Below are positions 20,690-32,000 of a DNA stretch of 64,000 nucleotides, one piece after another; within the stretch, counting starts at the first letter, position 1, and every line of letters starts with the position of its first letter. The notes beneath the pieces are model-generated. The model was not told the origin of the DNA. It saw only the letters and a list, made by a program, of their open reading frames with translations, and did not search any database. The position numbers were made by a program, and so were the translations under genes. Source of the stretch: Carpediemonas membranifera (Eukaryota; Fornicata); NCBI GenBank assembly GCA_019828565.1, contig JAHDYR010000034.1:62001-126000 (forward strand), in the 5' to 3' direction.

Positions 20690-21810
20690 ATGACCAGCTG
20701 CACACCTGTAGTGCGCAACAAGATGGAGATATATACGATCAAAGCCTCCATCAAGCAAGCTTTCAGACAGAACTACACCGAAGAACGGAGAGTGGGGGGG
20801 TACGCCGCAGCAAAATATCTCTACTCATGCCTGCTGGCCCGGCTCGCGGTTGAATGCTATGCGCAGCGCCGGCAACTCCCCCCACATGATGCCGACTTCC
20901 ACAAAGGACTGCTCACTCGTCTACGCGGCGGTCAGCCGGGTCAGGCCTACGCGGCCTTCGTGCGGTCGCTCGACACTCTGCCGATGTGGCGGGAGACTAC
21001 CACGCAGGATCTGGTCGCGCAGCTCGAAGGTCGTGCGGAGTCGCATGGAGTGAGTCCCAGTCTCCGGAAGTGGTCCTCCCAAAGTGCGGATACACTAAGA
21101 CGCCAAGTTTCGGCTTTGATATGACGGCCGCGTCGTTCAAGAGCACAAGACTAGTGAGTATCAACGACTCTATTAGGTTTGTGCTGGACAACGCGAACGG
21201 CATTTTCGAGGCTGGAATGCGTAAGTCTTTCCGCCGAGTGCGCTTTGCGAACCACATCCTTCGCCAGAAGCACTTCGCCCGCTGCGGCCAACAGTTGGCT
21301 CGGGAGTTCGGTCGCCACCATCCCATCGCCACCCCCATTCGCCTGAAAGTCTTCTACGGGAGCTCGGGATTCACCACGCCTGCTGGTATGTTCATTCCTT
21401 GCGCGCCATATCGAAAGTTCGCGAGAGAGATAGTTCCCCTTCTCAAGAGGTATAACATTGTAGTCGATCTTAACATGGTTAACGAGGATTGCACCACCGT
21501 CGTCTGCCCTCACTGCCACGCCCCCTACAAGCGAGTTCGTCCGCGTGATGACCAGCACGTTCACCCACATCGTGTGATGCTCTGCGAAAATCCACAGTGC
21601 CGTGGTGCTCAGTGGCGCGCAACAGTTCCTGATGCTCTGAATGTTGATCATCGGGACAAGAGTGCTGCAGAGAACATCCTGTGGCGTTCTCTTGCCACGG
21701 AAGATGAGCTCAGTGGCTCTCCGTTCAGTCGCACATCGATCCCACGTCTTCAAACATCATTCCAGTATCATCAATTGGCTAACCGCCAACATTCGTCTAC
21801 GGACGGATGA
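20690..21810 (+). CDS. Fanzor/TnpB-like RNA-guided nuclease homologue, frame-disrupted or spliced
   Basis: Two overlapping frames make one protein. The first (ATG 20690 or 20723, to 21124) is helical and lacks recognisable motifs. The second (about 21107-21810) carries the RuvC-type end of Fanzor/TnpB nucleases. It has VFYGSSGF, then NEDCTTVVCPHC aligning with the family's DEFRTSxxCSxC (RuvC-II Glu plus first zinc pair). It also has a second zinc pair, CENPQC, and the RuvC-III block HRDKSAAENI. A 35-nt stretch 21107-21141 (GTTTCG...TTCAAG) would, if spliced, join the frames exactly; otherwise a frameshift is present. The RuvC-I Asp is not evident (VSINDSIR sits where VSIDPGIR is expected). 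The gene may be a decayed or nuclease-dead copy. Confidence 0.65.
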
Positions 21811-21865
21811 TGTTGTACAGTTTGGCACTTTGATCGTTCCTTTCAGGCCCTGTCTGGGAGGTTCG

Positions 21866-21886
21866 AACAATGTGTTTATACTGCGC
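21866..21886 (+). repeat. Right copy of the 21-bp direct repeat
   Basis: Identical to 20430-20450 across 21 bp, then diverges (GG instead of AACA). A weaker relative, TGTATACTGCGCAACACAG, is seen near 22142. The stretch 21811-22239 holds no gene. Confidence 0.6.
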
Positions 21887-22239
21887 GGTTTTGCTGATGA
21901 TTACGTGAGTGCGTATAAATTGAGTTCATAGGTGTTTACTGGGGGTTCATGTGAAGAAGGCTTAGGCTGTCAACCCCCCCGGGATGAACTCCAGGGGACT
22001 AAACAGGTTCAGCCTGACTGCCCACCTGTCATACACCAAAAGGGTAGCGGACATGAGGGCGTCGGCAATGGTAATGGCGACGGTTCTGGGCGGGATCTTG
22101 GTTCTCGCACCAGCGGACGCTAGGAATGTGACGGCCTTGGACTGTATACTGCGCAACACAGTTGAGATCAGGGCATTAGGGTTAGTCAAGTGGTTTAACA
22201 CATCTATCACACCACATCAATTTAGTACAGCCACAGGCC

Positions 22240-23919
22240 CTACACGGCCATGAGGTCCACCCCGTCGGGCATCTTCAGCTTCGCCCGCACGGATGCGAGG
22301 CCGGCCTGAACCAGCCCGTCGAGCTCGGTGTTGTCGAGGTCGATGCCCTCCGCGGCCGGCGTCATCTTCAGGGCCCGCTCGAGCAGCGTGTTCACGTCGC
22401 CGCGGAGCTGGTCGTCGGCGATGTGGGCGCAGACGGCCAGAGTGAAGCGGAGGTCGACGACGAGGGCCTTGATGCCGTGTTCGTTCATGTGGGGGAGGTG
22501 GCCTGGCCCGCGGGTCCAGAAGGGCCCGACGAGCATGTTTCCGACCATCTCCCGAAGCAGCGAGAGGGCGAACGCCCGCGTGTACGCCGCCGGCAGGTAT
22601 GTGGCGATCTGCCCGACGAGCGTATGGAGGTAGATGAAGACCTTCTGGAACACCAGGCTCGGCGCCGTCGGGGGCCGGGGGAGCACGTACTCCTGCGACG
22701 CCCACTGGATCTTCGCCGTCACCAGAGACGCCGCCCGCCGCTCGCTGAACGACGCGATAAGGCCATCGACGTTGGCTGCGAGGCTGTCTGCGAGGCGGGC
22801 GAGGTCGGGGTCCCGGGCGCCGAACGCCGACTCGAGGCACTCGGCGATGTACGGCACGAGGCGGTAGACCGTGAAGTGGACGTCCCCGATGGCGTTGAGG
22901 CTCTGCTTATCGTACACGGCCCGCTTCGGCTCTGTCTCGATGTCGCTGATGCGTCGGACAAACGTCGCCATCACCTGTCCGAATGTCGCCGCGATTGTGT
23001 TGAGGAAGTGGTGGTTCTTCTTGCACGTCGCCGTGATCGAGTCGAGCAGGCCTAGCATACCGGTTGTCATCTGCATGGCGCTGTCGCTGAGCACAACCAT
23101 GACGTCCTCACCCGTCGTGGTCGGGGCGGGTGAGCCCAGCGCCTTCTTCGCCATGGCAACAACGTCGGGGGACCGGGCCGGCAGACAAGGCAGGACGCGG
23201 CTGAGGGGGGTGCGCTCGGCGGAGGACCGCTTGTTGAGGCAGTAGTCCGTGTCGACCTGCCCCAGCACGCGGGCCACGAGACGCTGGCCGGCGGATGATA
23301 TGGCCTCCTCGAGGGGGCTCTGCAGCACGCGGTCGAGGCAGTGGGAGAGGGTGACGCCATGCCTGTCCACGGCCGCCGTCATTGCCCGGCAGATGAACAC
23401 GCAGCGCGTCACGTTCAGGAAGTTTGTGTCGTTGAAGACGTACTTGATGAACAGGTTCGACATCGTCTCGAACAAGCGCACCAGCGCCGGTACTAGGACG
23501 GCCGGAGGCGTCCCGTCACGCTGGTAGCCCTGGAAGATCTTGTAGTACGCCGAGCACAGGTCGGAGACATAGATCAGCGTGTCCCCTTGGAACGGGATCG
23601 ACGTCAGCTGAACCTCATCGGGGGCCCGGGACTGCTGGTGGTGCGTGTTGTCGCCCGAGTCCGCGGCATCGAGTGTCGTCGACGGCATAGACAAGTCGAT
23701 CGGCGGTGGAATCGTGAAAGTATAGTCCATTTTCCCTACAGCACTCTCATACAACTGCAACTGGTCTTGCAGACTGGGCATCGCCTGCTCGAGCCGCGAA
23801 ACGGCCTTGGAGATGTCCACGAAGACGGAATAGTTCTCCCCAATCACATCTCGTATGTCCTTTCGGACGTCAGACAGTTTTTTCTCAAGCTGGCGGCGTG
23901 ATAGATTGCCGTACGCCAT
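22240..23919 (-). CDS. CATCHR-type tethering-complex subunit, Exo84/exocyst-like
   Basis: A 559-residue, largely helical protein. The N-terminal segment (LEKKLSDVRKDIRDVIGENYSVFVDISKAVSRLEQ) has the coiled-coil pattern with NYxxFVxxS used by Exo84/Vps51-type subunits of vesicle tethering complexes. The rest is helical bundle sequence with few motifs, as usual in these fast-evolving proteins. The likely role is docking exocytic vesicles at the plasma membrane. The assignment to Exo84 rather than Sec5 or a COG subunit is uncertain. ATG 23919 is the first in frame; no intron is evident. Confidence 0.55.
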   Translation of the reverse strand: MAYGNLSRRQLEKKLSDVRKDIRDVIGENYSVFVDISKAVSRLEQAMPSLQDQLQLYESAVGKMDYTFTIPPPIDLSMPSTTLDAADSGDNTHHQQSRAPDEVQLTSIPFQGDTLIYVSDLCSAYYKIFQGYQRDGTPPAVLVPALVRLFETMSNLFIKYVFNDTNFLNVTRCVFICRAMTAAVDRHGVTLSHCLDRVLQSPLEEAISSAGQRLVARVLGQVDTDYCLNKRSSAERTPLSRVLPCLPARSPDVVAMAKKALGSPAPTTTGEDVMVVLSDSAMQMTTGMLGLLDSITATCKKNHHFLNTIAATFGQVMATFVRRISDIETEPKRAVYDKQSLNAIGDVHFTVYRLVPYIAECLESAFGARDPDLARLADSLAANVDGLIASFSERRAASLVTAKIQWASQEYVLPRPPTAPSLVFQKVFIYLHTLVGQIATYLPAAYTRAFALSLLREMVGNMLVGPFWTRGPGHLPHMNEHGIKALVVDLRFTLAVCAHIADDQLRGDVNTLLERALKMTPAAEGIDLDNTELDGLVQAGLASVRAKLKMPDGVDLMAV

Positions 23920-24122
23920 CTCAAGCCGGGTTCGAGGGTGGTTTGCTACGAGTACCGCGCAGCTTAGCCCGCCGAGCCGGCTGCGCTGTTAAGAAGCTTC
24001 CTGTGGCCGTGGGCCTCGGCTGGGATGCCGAGGAAGGCCTCGCGGTCGGCTGCGAATTTATCCCTATCCTGCGTTCGTCCACAAATACGCAGGGCGGATA
24101 ACACATCGCCTGCACGCTACAC

Positions 24123-26476
24123 ATGAAACGTAGCGACATTATTAGTAATACAAAACACCACAGGCGAGCTAGCAACGGATATACATCCATTGACGACGCC
24201 AACAGGTTAATGGACACCCAAACAGACGGTCCCCTCCTCAGCAGTGACAGAAGACGGCCCCGGGCGTTCAGTGAAGACTACACAACGATTGACGCGGCCA
24301 ATGAGAGTTTCTCGGACGTGCCGCTGCTGAGTAATAACGAGTCGATCAACCGTCTGCCCGAGGAGGAGATCCGCCTCGACATGGCCGACCCGATGCTCAG
24401 CCTCGTCGATCCGCCCCCGCCCCCGCCCAAAGTGGTGGAGAAGCGGGCGTGGATCGGGCTACGGGCGTTCCAGCTGGCCCTCCTGTCGGTGCCATACATC
24501 TCCATGACATTTATGACGCTCCCAATCATCCTTTCGTTCGGGGCGGACGTCGTCATGCTCCCCATATACACGGCGCTGAACACGCTGTCCTGGGTGAACC
24601 CGCTGACCCACACCGGGATCGTGTCGTACTCGGAACAAGTCCGCAGCGAAGTCTACTCCTACTTCATGCTGTACAACTGCTACATGTTCGTCCTGCACCT
24701 ACACACTCACACAGCGCCATCAGCATCACCATGAACCTCGTGTATACGGTCATCAGTTTCCTGCCATTCTTCTTCAGGATGTACGCAAAGATATCGCGCA
24801 TCACGTCCTTCTCGGAGGGCCTCAAGAGCCACTGGGCGCGCCTGTTCCTGGGCTACGTGCTCCTAACGCTGTGCTCGTTCTTGCTGTCGATCGTGCTGCT
24901 CCACTCCCTGACGTGGGTTAGCATTGCCATCTTCACCTTCGTCATCCCCGCCTGGATCGTCAGCGCCGTCCTGGTCATCGTCGACATGGGCTTCGTCTAC
25001 TACAACATCTGGGCCCTCACCCGCTGGGTCGACCGGGTCAACCTGGGCCGCCTCGACGTCAGGCTCGTCCGGGTTCTGCTGCGTCTGGCCGCCACGCCGC
25101 TGTTCTGCGTGACGTTCAGCATCTTCGAGTACACGGGTGCGATGAAGGCCCGCGCGGCACGGCAGAGCAAGTCCGAGCAGCGTCCCGCCCGCCGGCTGCG
25201 GTCCGTGTCCGTGGCATACCTGCGGCTGATCTACCGTCTATTCCACCTCGGGTCGTTCGTCATGACACAGCTTATCTGTCTGACGTCCGGCCTCACGATC
25301 AAGCGCAATTACGTCGTCCCCTTCTGTCTGACGTTCGCCTTCTACCCGCTGGTGTTCTTCAACTCGGTGCCCAGCGCCCTCATTGTCCGCAACCCCCTCA
25401 AGATCAAGCTGCGCGACAGTGCCATCGACGTGCTCGTCTTTGCACTGCGCCTCTTCCTCGGGCTGCTGCTCGTCTCGCCGCTGCTCCTGGCCCTTCCCGT
25501 CGTCTTCTCGTCCCTCAGCGAGAACCACTCGACGCCAACAAACACCACGGCCACCGTCCCCGAGCTTGGGCCCATGGTCAGTCTCGACAGCATCGCAGGG
25601 GCGGCTTCCAGTGACTACACGATCTCCGCGAGGCACTACTCGGTATGCTCCCAGATGTGGGGGGCCCTCAACGTCGTAGACCTCGCCCTGCTCTCCGAGT
25701 ACGTCTACGGCGACGAGGAGTGGACGGCGGACGAGCGTGCGACCTTCTTCAGCCGCTACCTGCCCCACCTCGGTCCCGTAAGCATGGCTCGGGGCGACTC
25801 GGCCGACCGCGTCAAGTGGGTCAATGTCTTCATCAAGAAGCAGAATCTCGCCGTCTTCTCTGTTCGGGGCACGGCTAACCTGCTCGACGCGCTCGAGGAC
25901 GTCTCGCTGTGGCATGAGGGCGCGATCCTTAAGATATTCCTGGCCGACATCATGCCGTCGGAGTTCGTGTCGCTGCTGATCAAGCTGACCGCGGTGCCCA
26001 AGTCTTTCCAGTCGCTGTACCACTGGGATCTCAATTACCAGCAGCCCGTCGTCGACGCCCTCAAGGACGGCGGGCGGGAGGGGCGTAGTCGCACCATCGT
26101 CACAGGCCACTCCCTCGGCGGGGGCATCGGTAAGATCGCCGCCGTCGCCACTAGCCACCGGGCTGTGACGTTCGCGTCGCCCGGCCTTCAGTGGTCCCGC
26201 CGCAAGTTCGGGTTGAACTGGGACAGCCTGACGAGCGACGTGCTGACCGTCCGGCCCCGCGGCGACATCGTGTCCGCCATCGACAAGCAGGGCGGCAACG
26301 TGCAGTTTGTGCGGTGCTCGAAATACGACTCTGTTCTCAGCCCGCTCAAGTGCCACAGCGTTGCCCGCACGGCGTGCACCCTCGCGATGGACTGCGAGTT
26401 CCCCGCAGAGGGATACAAGGCCTTCTGTGTCGACAACGGCTTCTGGACCGAGGATGGCAAGGAGACCAACAAGTGA
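24123..26476 (+). CDS. Polytopic membrane protein with class 3 lipase domain, one 29-nt intron
   Basis: Exons are 24123-24685 and 24715-26476 (774 residues). The intron starts GTTCGT and ends CTCACACAG. After a soluble acidic N-terminus with a PPPPPPK run, several hydrophobic helices span about residues 115-450. The C-terminal lipase domain has the nucleophile elbow GHSLGGGIG, an upstream FSVRGTANLLDALEDV (oxyanion/strand region), a candidate acid in PRGDIVSAID and a candidate base in KCHSVAR. The layout resembles diacylglycerol lipases, in which helices precede an alpha/beta-hydrolase. It probably hydrolyses membrane-derived acylglycerols. The unspliced frame ends after HTHTAPSASP, so splicing is required. 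Confidence 0.88.
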
Positions 26477-27979
26477 ACATATACATTAATCATTCAGTGT
26501 TTTATAAAGCCTGTTCCCAGAAGTAGCCATGCATCACTGTAACAACAGGCAGCCTCGCGCCTAAGATGAGGAAATCGGTCGACCACTCATAAAGCATTCG
26601 AGACACCGGTAACACTGCCATGCCGAGACTATGTTCGGTGGCTCAATGAGTACTCTGCGAGTGCGCGTAAATGCGCCGACAAGACTCCGGCGCGGGGAGC
26701 GCGGACGCGTTATTCGGTCGCTCGACTTTGGCGCGGATTTCGCCAAGTCGGAACAGAAGCTTGAAACCGCGAGTTTTCTTCGTGCGACCGCGCCAGCACG
26801 GCCCGGACTCGAGCCGGGCGATCATTTGGCGCACGTTCGAGAGCAAGCCACCAATAAACGTTGAGAGGTACCGAATTCTGGAAATGCCAGTCAAGCAGGG
26901 GACCACATTGGTCTTCCAGTGCCACCTAGGCGTGGCGAGTTGATTGGATTTGATATGGTCAGGGTGATTCGGAATTTAGATCTCAGACAAATCAGGACTA
27001 TTGCAGAGTAGAGAGAATGAGTGATCCGCAGGCAGATGCAGCCATTACCTTACATGGAACCGAAGTTGAAAGCGCCGGAAGAACCCGGTTCAGCCCCTCA
27101 GGCTGTTAAGAAGAAAGAAAGAAAGAAATTTATGGTGCTTGGATTCTGACCCCGGACTGAGCTTGTTTCCCGTTGTCTTGGAGCTGAGTGCCCCGGGGTA
27201 CTGCCTATTTCCCGTGGCAAACTGGTCAGCAGCGTTTGCCTTGGGCTTTCGGTGCTACTGTCTCCGCGGAAAGCCGATTCCAATCGCCCCAGAGGCCCTG
27301 CGGCCATCTCCGTGCAAATATGCTTTCCTGTCTCCCTGAAAGTCCGGCAACTATCCGGGGAGCCTGGGGGTCTGTCCTCGGGGCATTGACAGGCAGGATC
27401 GTCCTGCAGAACCTTGACTATGACACTCCTTGCTTCCCTGCAGTCCTTGTAGAGCCGTTCAGCCACGGCACCCTCTCGTCTGTCCGGTTCCCCAATTCCA
27501 TGCCCCCTCGACTCTGTTAAGAAGCCTACCCGAAGGCGGGGAAAGTGACTAAGTCCATGCTGTCTACCCCGGTTAGGTGGCGTGGGTCAGGGCATGGGTG
27601 GTGTACCCCCAGGCACTGGTGACCCAGTTAAGGGCAAAACGATTGACGAGTGTATGATTTACAATGAATGGTACGTAGACCATAAATATATGAGTAGCCC
27701 CGTGACACTGGGCTTGGTTGTCCTGTTACCCCTTACAACATTTCGCTTGCACTACATGTCCTTGGTTTCCCATGTCGTTAACAAGGGCGGCAGGGGCACC
27801 CTCAGGCTGTTAAGATGAACCGAAATAAACATCTTACCCCCCCTTTGGATTAAGAACACATGTTAGTTGGCCAAGAAATATGGCTAGATGGATTCCTGTC
27901 ACAGGACCATCACTGGCACCTGCGCGCGCCGATCAATGTGCACTTTATGTCACACTTCGAAACGCATCGGCAGGTGTCT
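26477..27979. other. 1.5-kb region without a supported gene
   Basis: Short frames only. The sequence has short purine runs (AAGAAAGAAAGAAAG at about 27,110). Stretches CAGGCTGTTAAGA occur near 27,100 and 27,810, and related CTGTTAAGAAG near 23,985 and 27,517. It looks like accumulated retroelement debris, but I cannot define an element. Confidence 0.4.
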
Positions 27980-28176
27980 GCTTCGTGCTCGAAGTTAAGT
28001 GGCGCTAGGGAGCGCAGCTGGCAGGTTCCGGCGTGGGTCGGAAGCAACCGACCAGATTTTATTTAGGCTATGTATCCGTCCAAATTCGACACAATGATGT
28101 CGAGACGTCAGTGCTCATGAACGAGGCCGTGGCCGCGCGAGTCTACCACGCTCGGCGGACAACAACTCAGGCGGCG
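27980..28176. repeat. Dispersed repeat R2, copy 2
   Basis: Near-identical to 9753-9949. Identity stops at GGCGGCG, right before the LTR-like region of element A. The small number of differences indicates a recent duplication. Confidence 0.75.
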
Positions 28177-28265
28177 CAAGCCGTCGATATTTGCGGACGT
28201 GAGAATTTCACGGACAGTAAATATCCTTCCCCCATTGGTTTACACAGCGATGAGCTAGTGCGGAT

Positions 28266-28361
28266 GTGTCAGACATCCGGGGTAGCCACCCGAGGTAAAT
28301 ACTCGCCCTGTGGTCTGAGCTCAAAGTCAAGTGCAGTTTATGTAAACGTTCATTGCCAACA
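28266..28361 (+). repeat. Probable 5' LTR of element A
   Basis: The right end is defined by CCAACA just before the junction palindrome CAGTAATTACTG (28360-28371), as in the other three elements. The left end is a guess: TGTGTCAGACATCC at 28266 gives 96 bp, like the LTRs of C and D. The 3' LTR is lost, so this cannot be checked internally. Confidence 0.4.
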
Positions 28362-28385
28362 GTAATTACTGAAGCTTAGAGCAAT

Positions 28386-28868
28386 ATGGGACGAAACGAG
28401 AACTCAGAAAAGAAGCCGATTCTTACGGAGTTTAGCTTTGAGGCTTTACAATCATGGATAAGAGATTTGGAGGCTTACAAGTTGGGAGGCGGAAGCGGAT
28501 GGGCATTCAAGCTGGTTACGCAGGACATTCGCATGCAACTTAGATTGATCTCCACTACTTACACGCCTGAGGACTTCGCAATTCCGCGAGAAGACGCCGA
28601 CGGCGTTGAACTCACGAAGCGCCAGCGTCGAAAACTGAAGAAGGCGCGGGACAAGAAGTGGGTCGATGCCTTGCTGGGAGCACTTCGCCCTACAGATGAG
28701 ACTACCGTTCGCGCAGCTTTTAAGTCCCTGAAGGCAACTAGCGTTCAACCCCGGGACATCGCCGCGTACATCACCGAGTTTCAGCGTGTGCACGCCATCA
28801 TGGGCGACGCAACCACTAAGACTCTGAACCTTCGAGAGCTCTTCATCCAAGGCATCCCGGCCCCCAGC
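28386..28868 (+). pseudogene. Element A gag, 5' part
   Basis: Starts MGRNENSEKKPILTEFSFEA and is helical and charged, with a capsid-like segment (AFKSLKATSVQPRDIAAYITEFQ, ELFIQGIP), as in Ty3-type Gag. It is cut by the left LTR of B after IPAPS. The rest of Gag is at 33448, about 4.6 kb downstream. Confidence 0.75.
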
Positions 28869-28995
28869 TGTCGTGGATCTTTAGATCCATGCATATATTT
28901 ATTCCTGATCTGATTACGATCTGGTCTTGATTTGTCTTTTATTTTTAAACACTTCGCATTGTTCGTTGTTGTTCTACCCCCGCGCGCCTACAACA
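28869..28995 (+). repeat. Element B 5' LTR
   Basis: 127 bp, TG...CA ends, AT-rich centre with TTTATTTTTAAA. Followed at once by the junction palindrome CAGTAATATTACTG (28994-29007). Confidence 0.93.
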
Positions 28996-29007
28996 GTAAT
29001 ATTACTG
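28994..29007. promoter_or_regulatory. LTR-junction palindrome of element B (primer-site position)
   Basis: CAGTAATATTACTG is a perfect 14-bp palindrome spanning the last two LTR bases and the first 12 internal bases; the gag-pol ATG follows immediately. A, C and D have CAGTAATTACTG, CAGTAATTACTG and TAGTAATTACTG in the same place (28360-28371, 39377-39388 and 46989-47000). A tRNA primer site would begin TGG; none does. Confidence 0.7.
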
Positions 29008-32000
29008 ATGAACATTGAGCAACTAACGAATTATTTCGCCCCATACCTGTCGTCCACTAAGGCAAAGGGCTGGTACTCCTTCAGAGAAAGCTACTACCTT
29101 TACGCCGTTCGAGCACGCGATCCTGCGCCGATATACGAGTGCGTTGCACGCACTGTGCTTGAGACTTTCGCCCTTGAAAGTGAAGACGTTCGACGCTTGA
29201 TGCGTTACGTAGCCCTCCGACGCCAACGCCCTCAGGCCCAGCCTCGAGATCCACTTCTCTTTCTTCCGCCTCCGGCAGAAGAACAAGCTCTCGACGACGA
29301 CAGCTCCAGTGATTCTTCATCCTCCGCCTCTTCCTCTTCCTCCTCCGAAGCTCCTGACCACGTCTCCATCGACTCTATCTTCTCCCACGAGTCCGACATG
29401 AACGATCCGACGATGCTTTACGCTTCAGCCCAGCATCTCAACAAGTTCTTTATTGACGCCGTCAACCGTATCTTCAAGCCCCGTGACAAGCAGAGTGCCC
29501 TCGATCGCTTCAACGATATAAGCTTTTCGAAGGGCCGCGAGCTATACGAGAACATGATGCACTACTGTCTGCTGTACCGCCGTACCCTGCAAAACTGCTG
29601 TGACGTTCGCCCCAAGGAGTCTCATCTGGTAACCAAATTCCTATCGAACATCAGCGACGCCCGTCTGCGCCAAAGGTGCAAGACCGAGGCCGACAAGCGC
29701 AGTCTGCGCAAGACGATGCAGCTCTCCCTCACACAGGCCAAGGGGCAGGAACGCGTTCGGTACGAGACCAAGGCAGAAGCTGAATTAAAAGATCAGCCCT
29801 GCCTTGAGTTGACTGAAGATTACCTGGACGCTATTGATGAAGCCCATTCGTGCACCGATGTGCGTGATCGACCAATCTACCCAATTCACCTTGGGGACCA
29901 CAAGGTCATGGCACTATACGACACTGGAGCCACCGCGAATTTCCTCAGCCTAGCCCTCGCGAAGTCAATCGGTGTCACGCTCAATCCAGAGCGCCATCGT
30001 ATCAGGCTAGCCACCGGACAGATTGTTGTGTGCACCCATATCGCGCAACTCTCAGTCCACTTTCCCTCCGTGACAGGCCACGACCTGACAGCCGATATCA
30101 AGTTTATCATCCTCCCAAACCTTGATTTCGACGCCGTCATTGGCTTCCCCACGTTACGGAACACAGGCCTTTTCGAGATCCCAGAGGTCTCCGACATCTC
30201 CATCCTGGATGACGAGGAGGACATGGAACTGGACGCCATGGCGGAAGAACCCGATGAGCCGCGGATCGAACTATTTAGAGAAGAGATCCAAAGGCTACTG
30301 AAGAAGTACGACGTCACCGGCGACATTTCGTCCCCATCTCTCCTAGATCCCTTCACCATACGCACCAAGGATGCCCAAGTCATCAACCGTTATCCATACA
30401 GATACTCCGACTCCGTGATGAAAGAGATTCATCGTCAAACAGACACCCTAGAGTCTCTACGAGTCCTGGAGCCGTCTGACTCCCCATACAACAACCCTAT
30501 TGTCATGGCTGGCAAACGCAACGGTGAAGCCAGGATGTGTCTGGACTTTCGGGAGCTCAACAAGGTCACCCTGGACCTTATACATCCCCTACCATTGATC
30601 GATGACCTCGTGTCTCATCTCGAGGGCATGCAGTTTTTCGCTGCCTTGGACCTCACAAAAGCATTTCACCAGGTTGAGATTGACCCCCATTCTAGGCCTC
30701 TCACAGCTTTTACAGCTGGAAAGAAAAAGCTGCAATACTGCAGTATGCCCTTTGGGCTGAAAAACGCGCCTATTCACATGCAGCGGGCTCTTGAGAAGGC
30801 TATGGGCGGTGCACTCTACACTAAGTGCTTGGTCTACATCGATGATATAGTAGTTTTCGGCCGATCCAAAGAGGAATACCTCGCAAACCTTCAAGATGTG
30901 CTGTCTCGCCTTTCCAGGCATGGCCTGAAGCTCAATCTAGCGAAGTCTGTGTTCTCCGCCACGGAGATAGACTATCTGGGCTGGCGCATTGACGCACACG
31001 GTAAGCGGGTCTCCTCTGATCGCCTCGACGCCATTAAGGCCCTACGCCCCGCGACATCTCTCACTGGTCTCCGCGCCCTCATTGGTCTAGCTAACTACTT
31101 CCGCGCTCTCCTACCCGACTACGCAACGAGGATGGAACCCCTTATCTCACTCACGAGGGCATCCAAGTTTGACTGGGGACAGGAGCAGGACGCTGCCTTA
31201 ACCTGGATCAAGGACCGCCTCTTGAACGAGGAAGTCCTAGTCCACCCACGTCCCGGAGAGGCACTGCATTTATTTACAGACGCTTCTGACGTCGGGATAG
31301 GCGGTGTGCTGACCAACTCCGAGGGAAAACCCGTCGCATATTTTGCCAAGACTCTCTCGTCGACACAAAGACGATGGAGCACTATCGAGAAAGAGTGCTT
31401 CGCAATATTCCACGGCATTACGAAGCTTAGGCGCTACCTAGCCGGCAGAGTGTTTGAAATCCACACGGACCACCGCAATTTGACTTACATGCACCACAGT
31501 ATCAACGCGAAGGTCATGCGCTGGGCCATGGCACTCTCCGAGTACGACTACAGCATCAGCCACGTCGCTGGGGTCGATAACGGCGCTGCCGACGCTCTCT
31601 CTCGACTATTCACTTTGGACGACGTCCCTGACGAACGTTTCACCACCTTCCAAGCTCACCACAATGGCTCAGTAGGCCATCTTGGCCGTGACGCCACCTG
31701 CCGGAAAATCGCTCAAGCCGGTCTCTCATGGCCCGGCATGAAGTCCGACGTCCGTCGGTTCATTGGCGAATGCCCGGTTTGCCAGCTGGTGCGCTCTAAG
31801 CGATCCACTATCCCGTCGGAACGCCACTCTCTCATGGGGAGCTATCCCTTTGAAGTGGTCCAGGCTGACTCGATCGGCCCCATGGACGTCCCCGGGTGCC
31901 ACTCTTACGGCCTTGTCGTGGTGGACACCTTCTCCCGTTTGACACAGGCTTATCCCACCACCGATACAACCTCATCCGAGGCTATCCGCGTCCTGTCGTC

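Larger units (their letters stand above)
20430..21886 (+). mobile_element. Putative Fanzor/TnpB-bearing insertion between 21-bp direct repeats
   Basis: The sequence AACAATGTGTTTATACTGCG(C) occurs at 20430-20450 and again at 21866-21886 in the same orientation, flanking a single Fanzor/TnpB-like gene and little else. No terminal inverted repeat is visible, as in IS607-type and many Fanzor elements. Whether the repeats are element ends, a target duplication or copies of the promoter motif is not settled. Confidence 0.5.
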
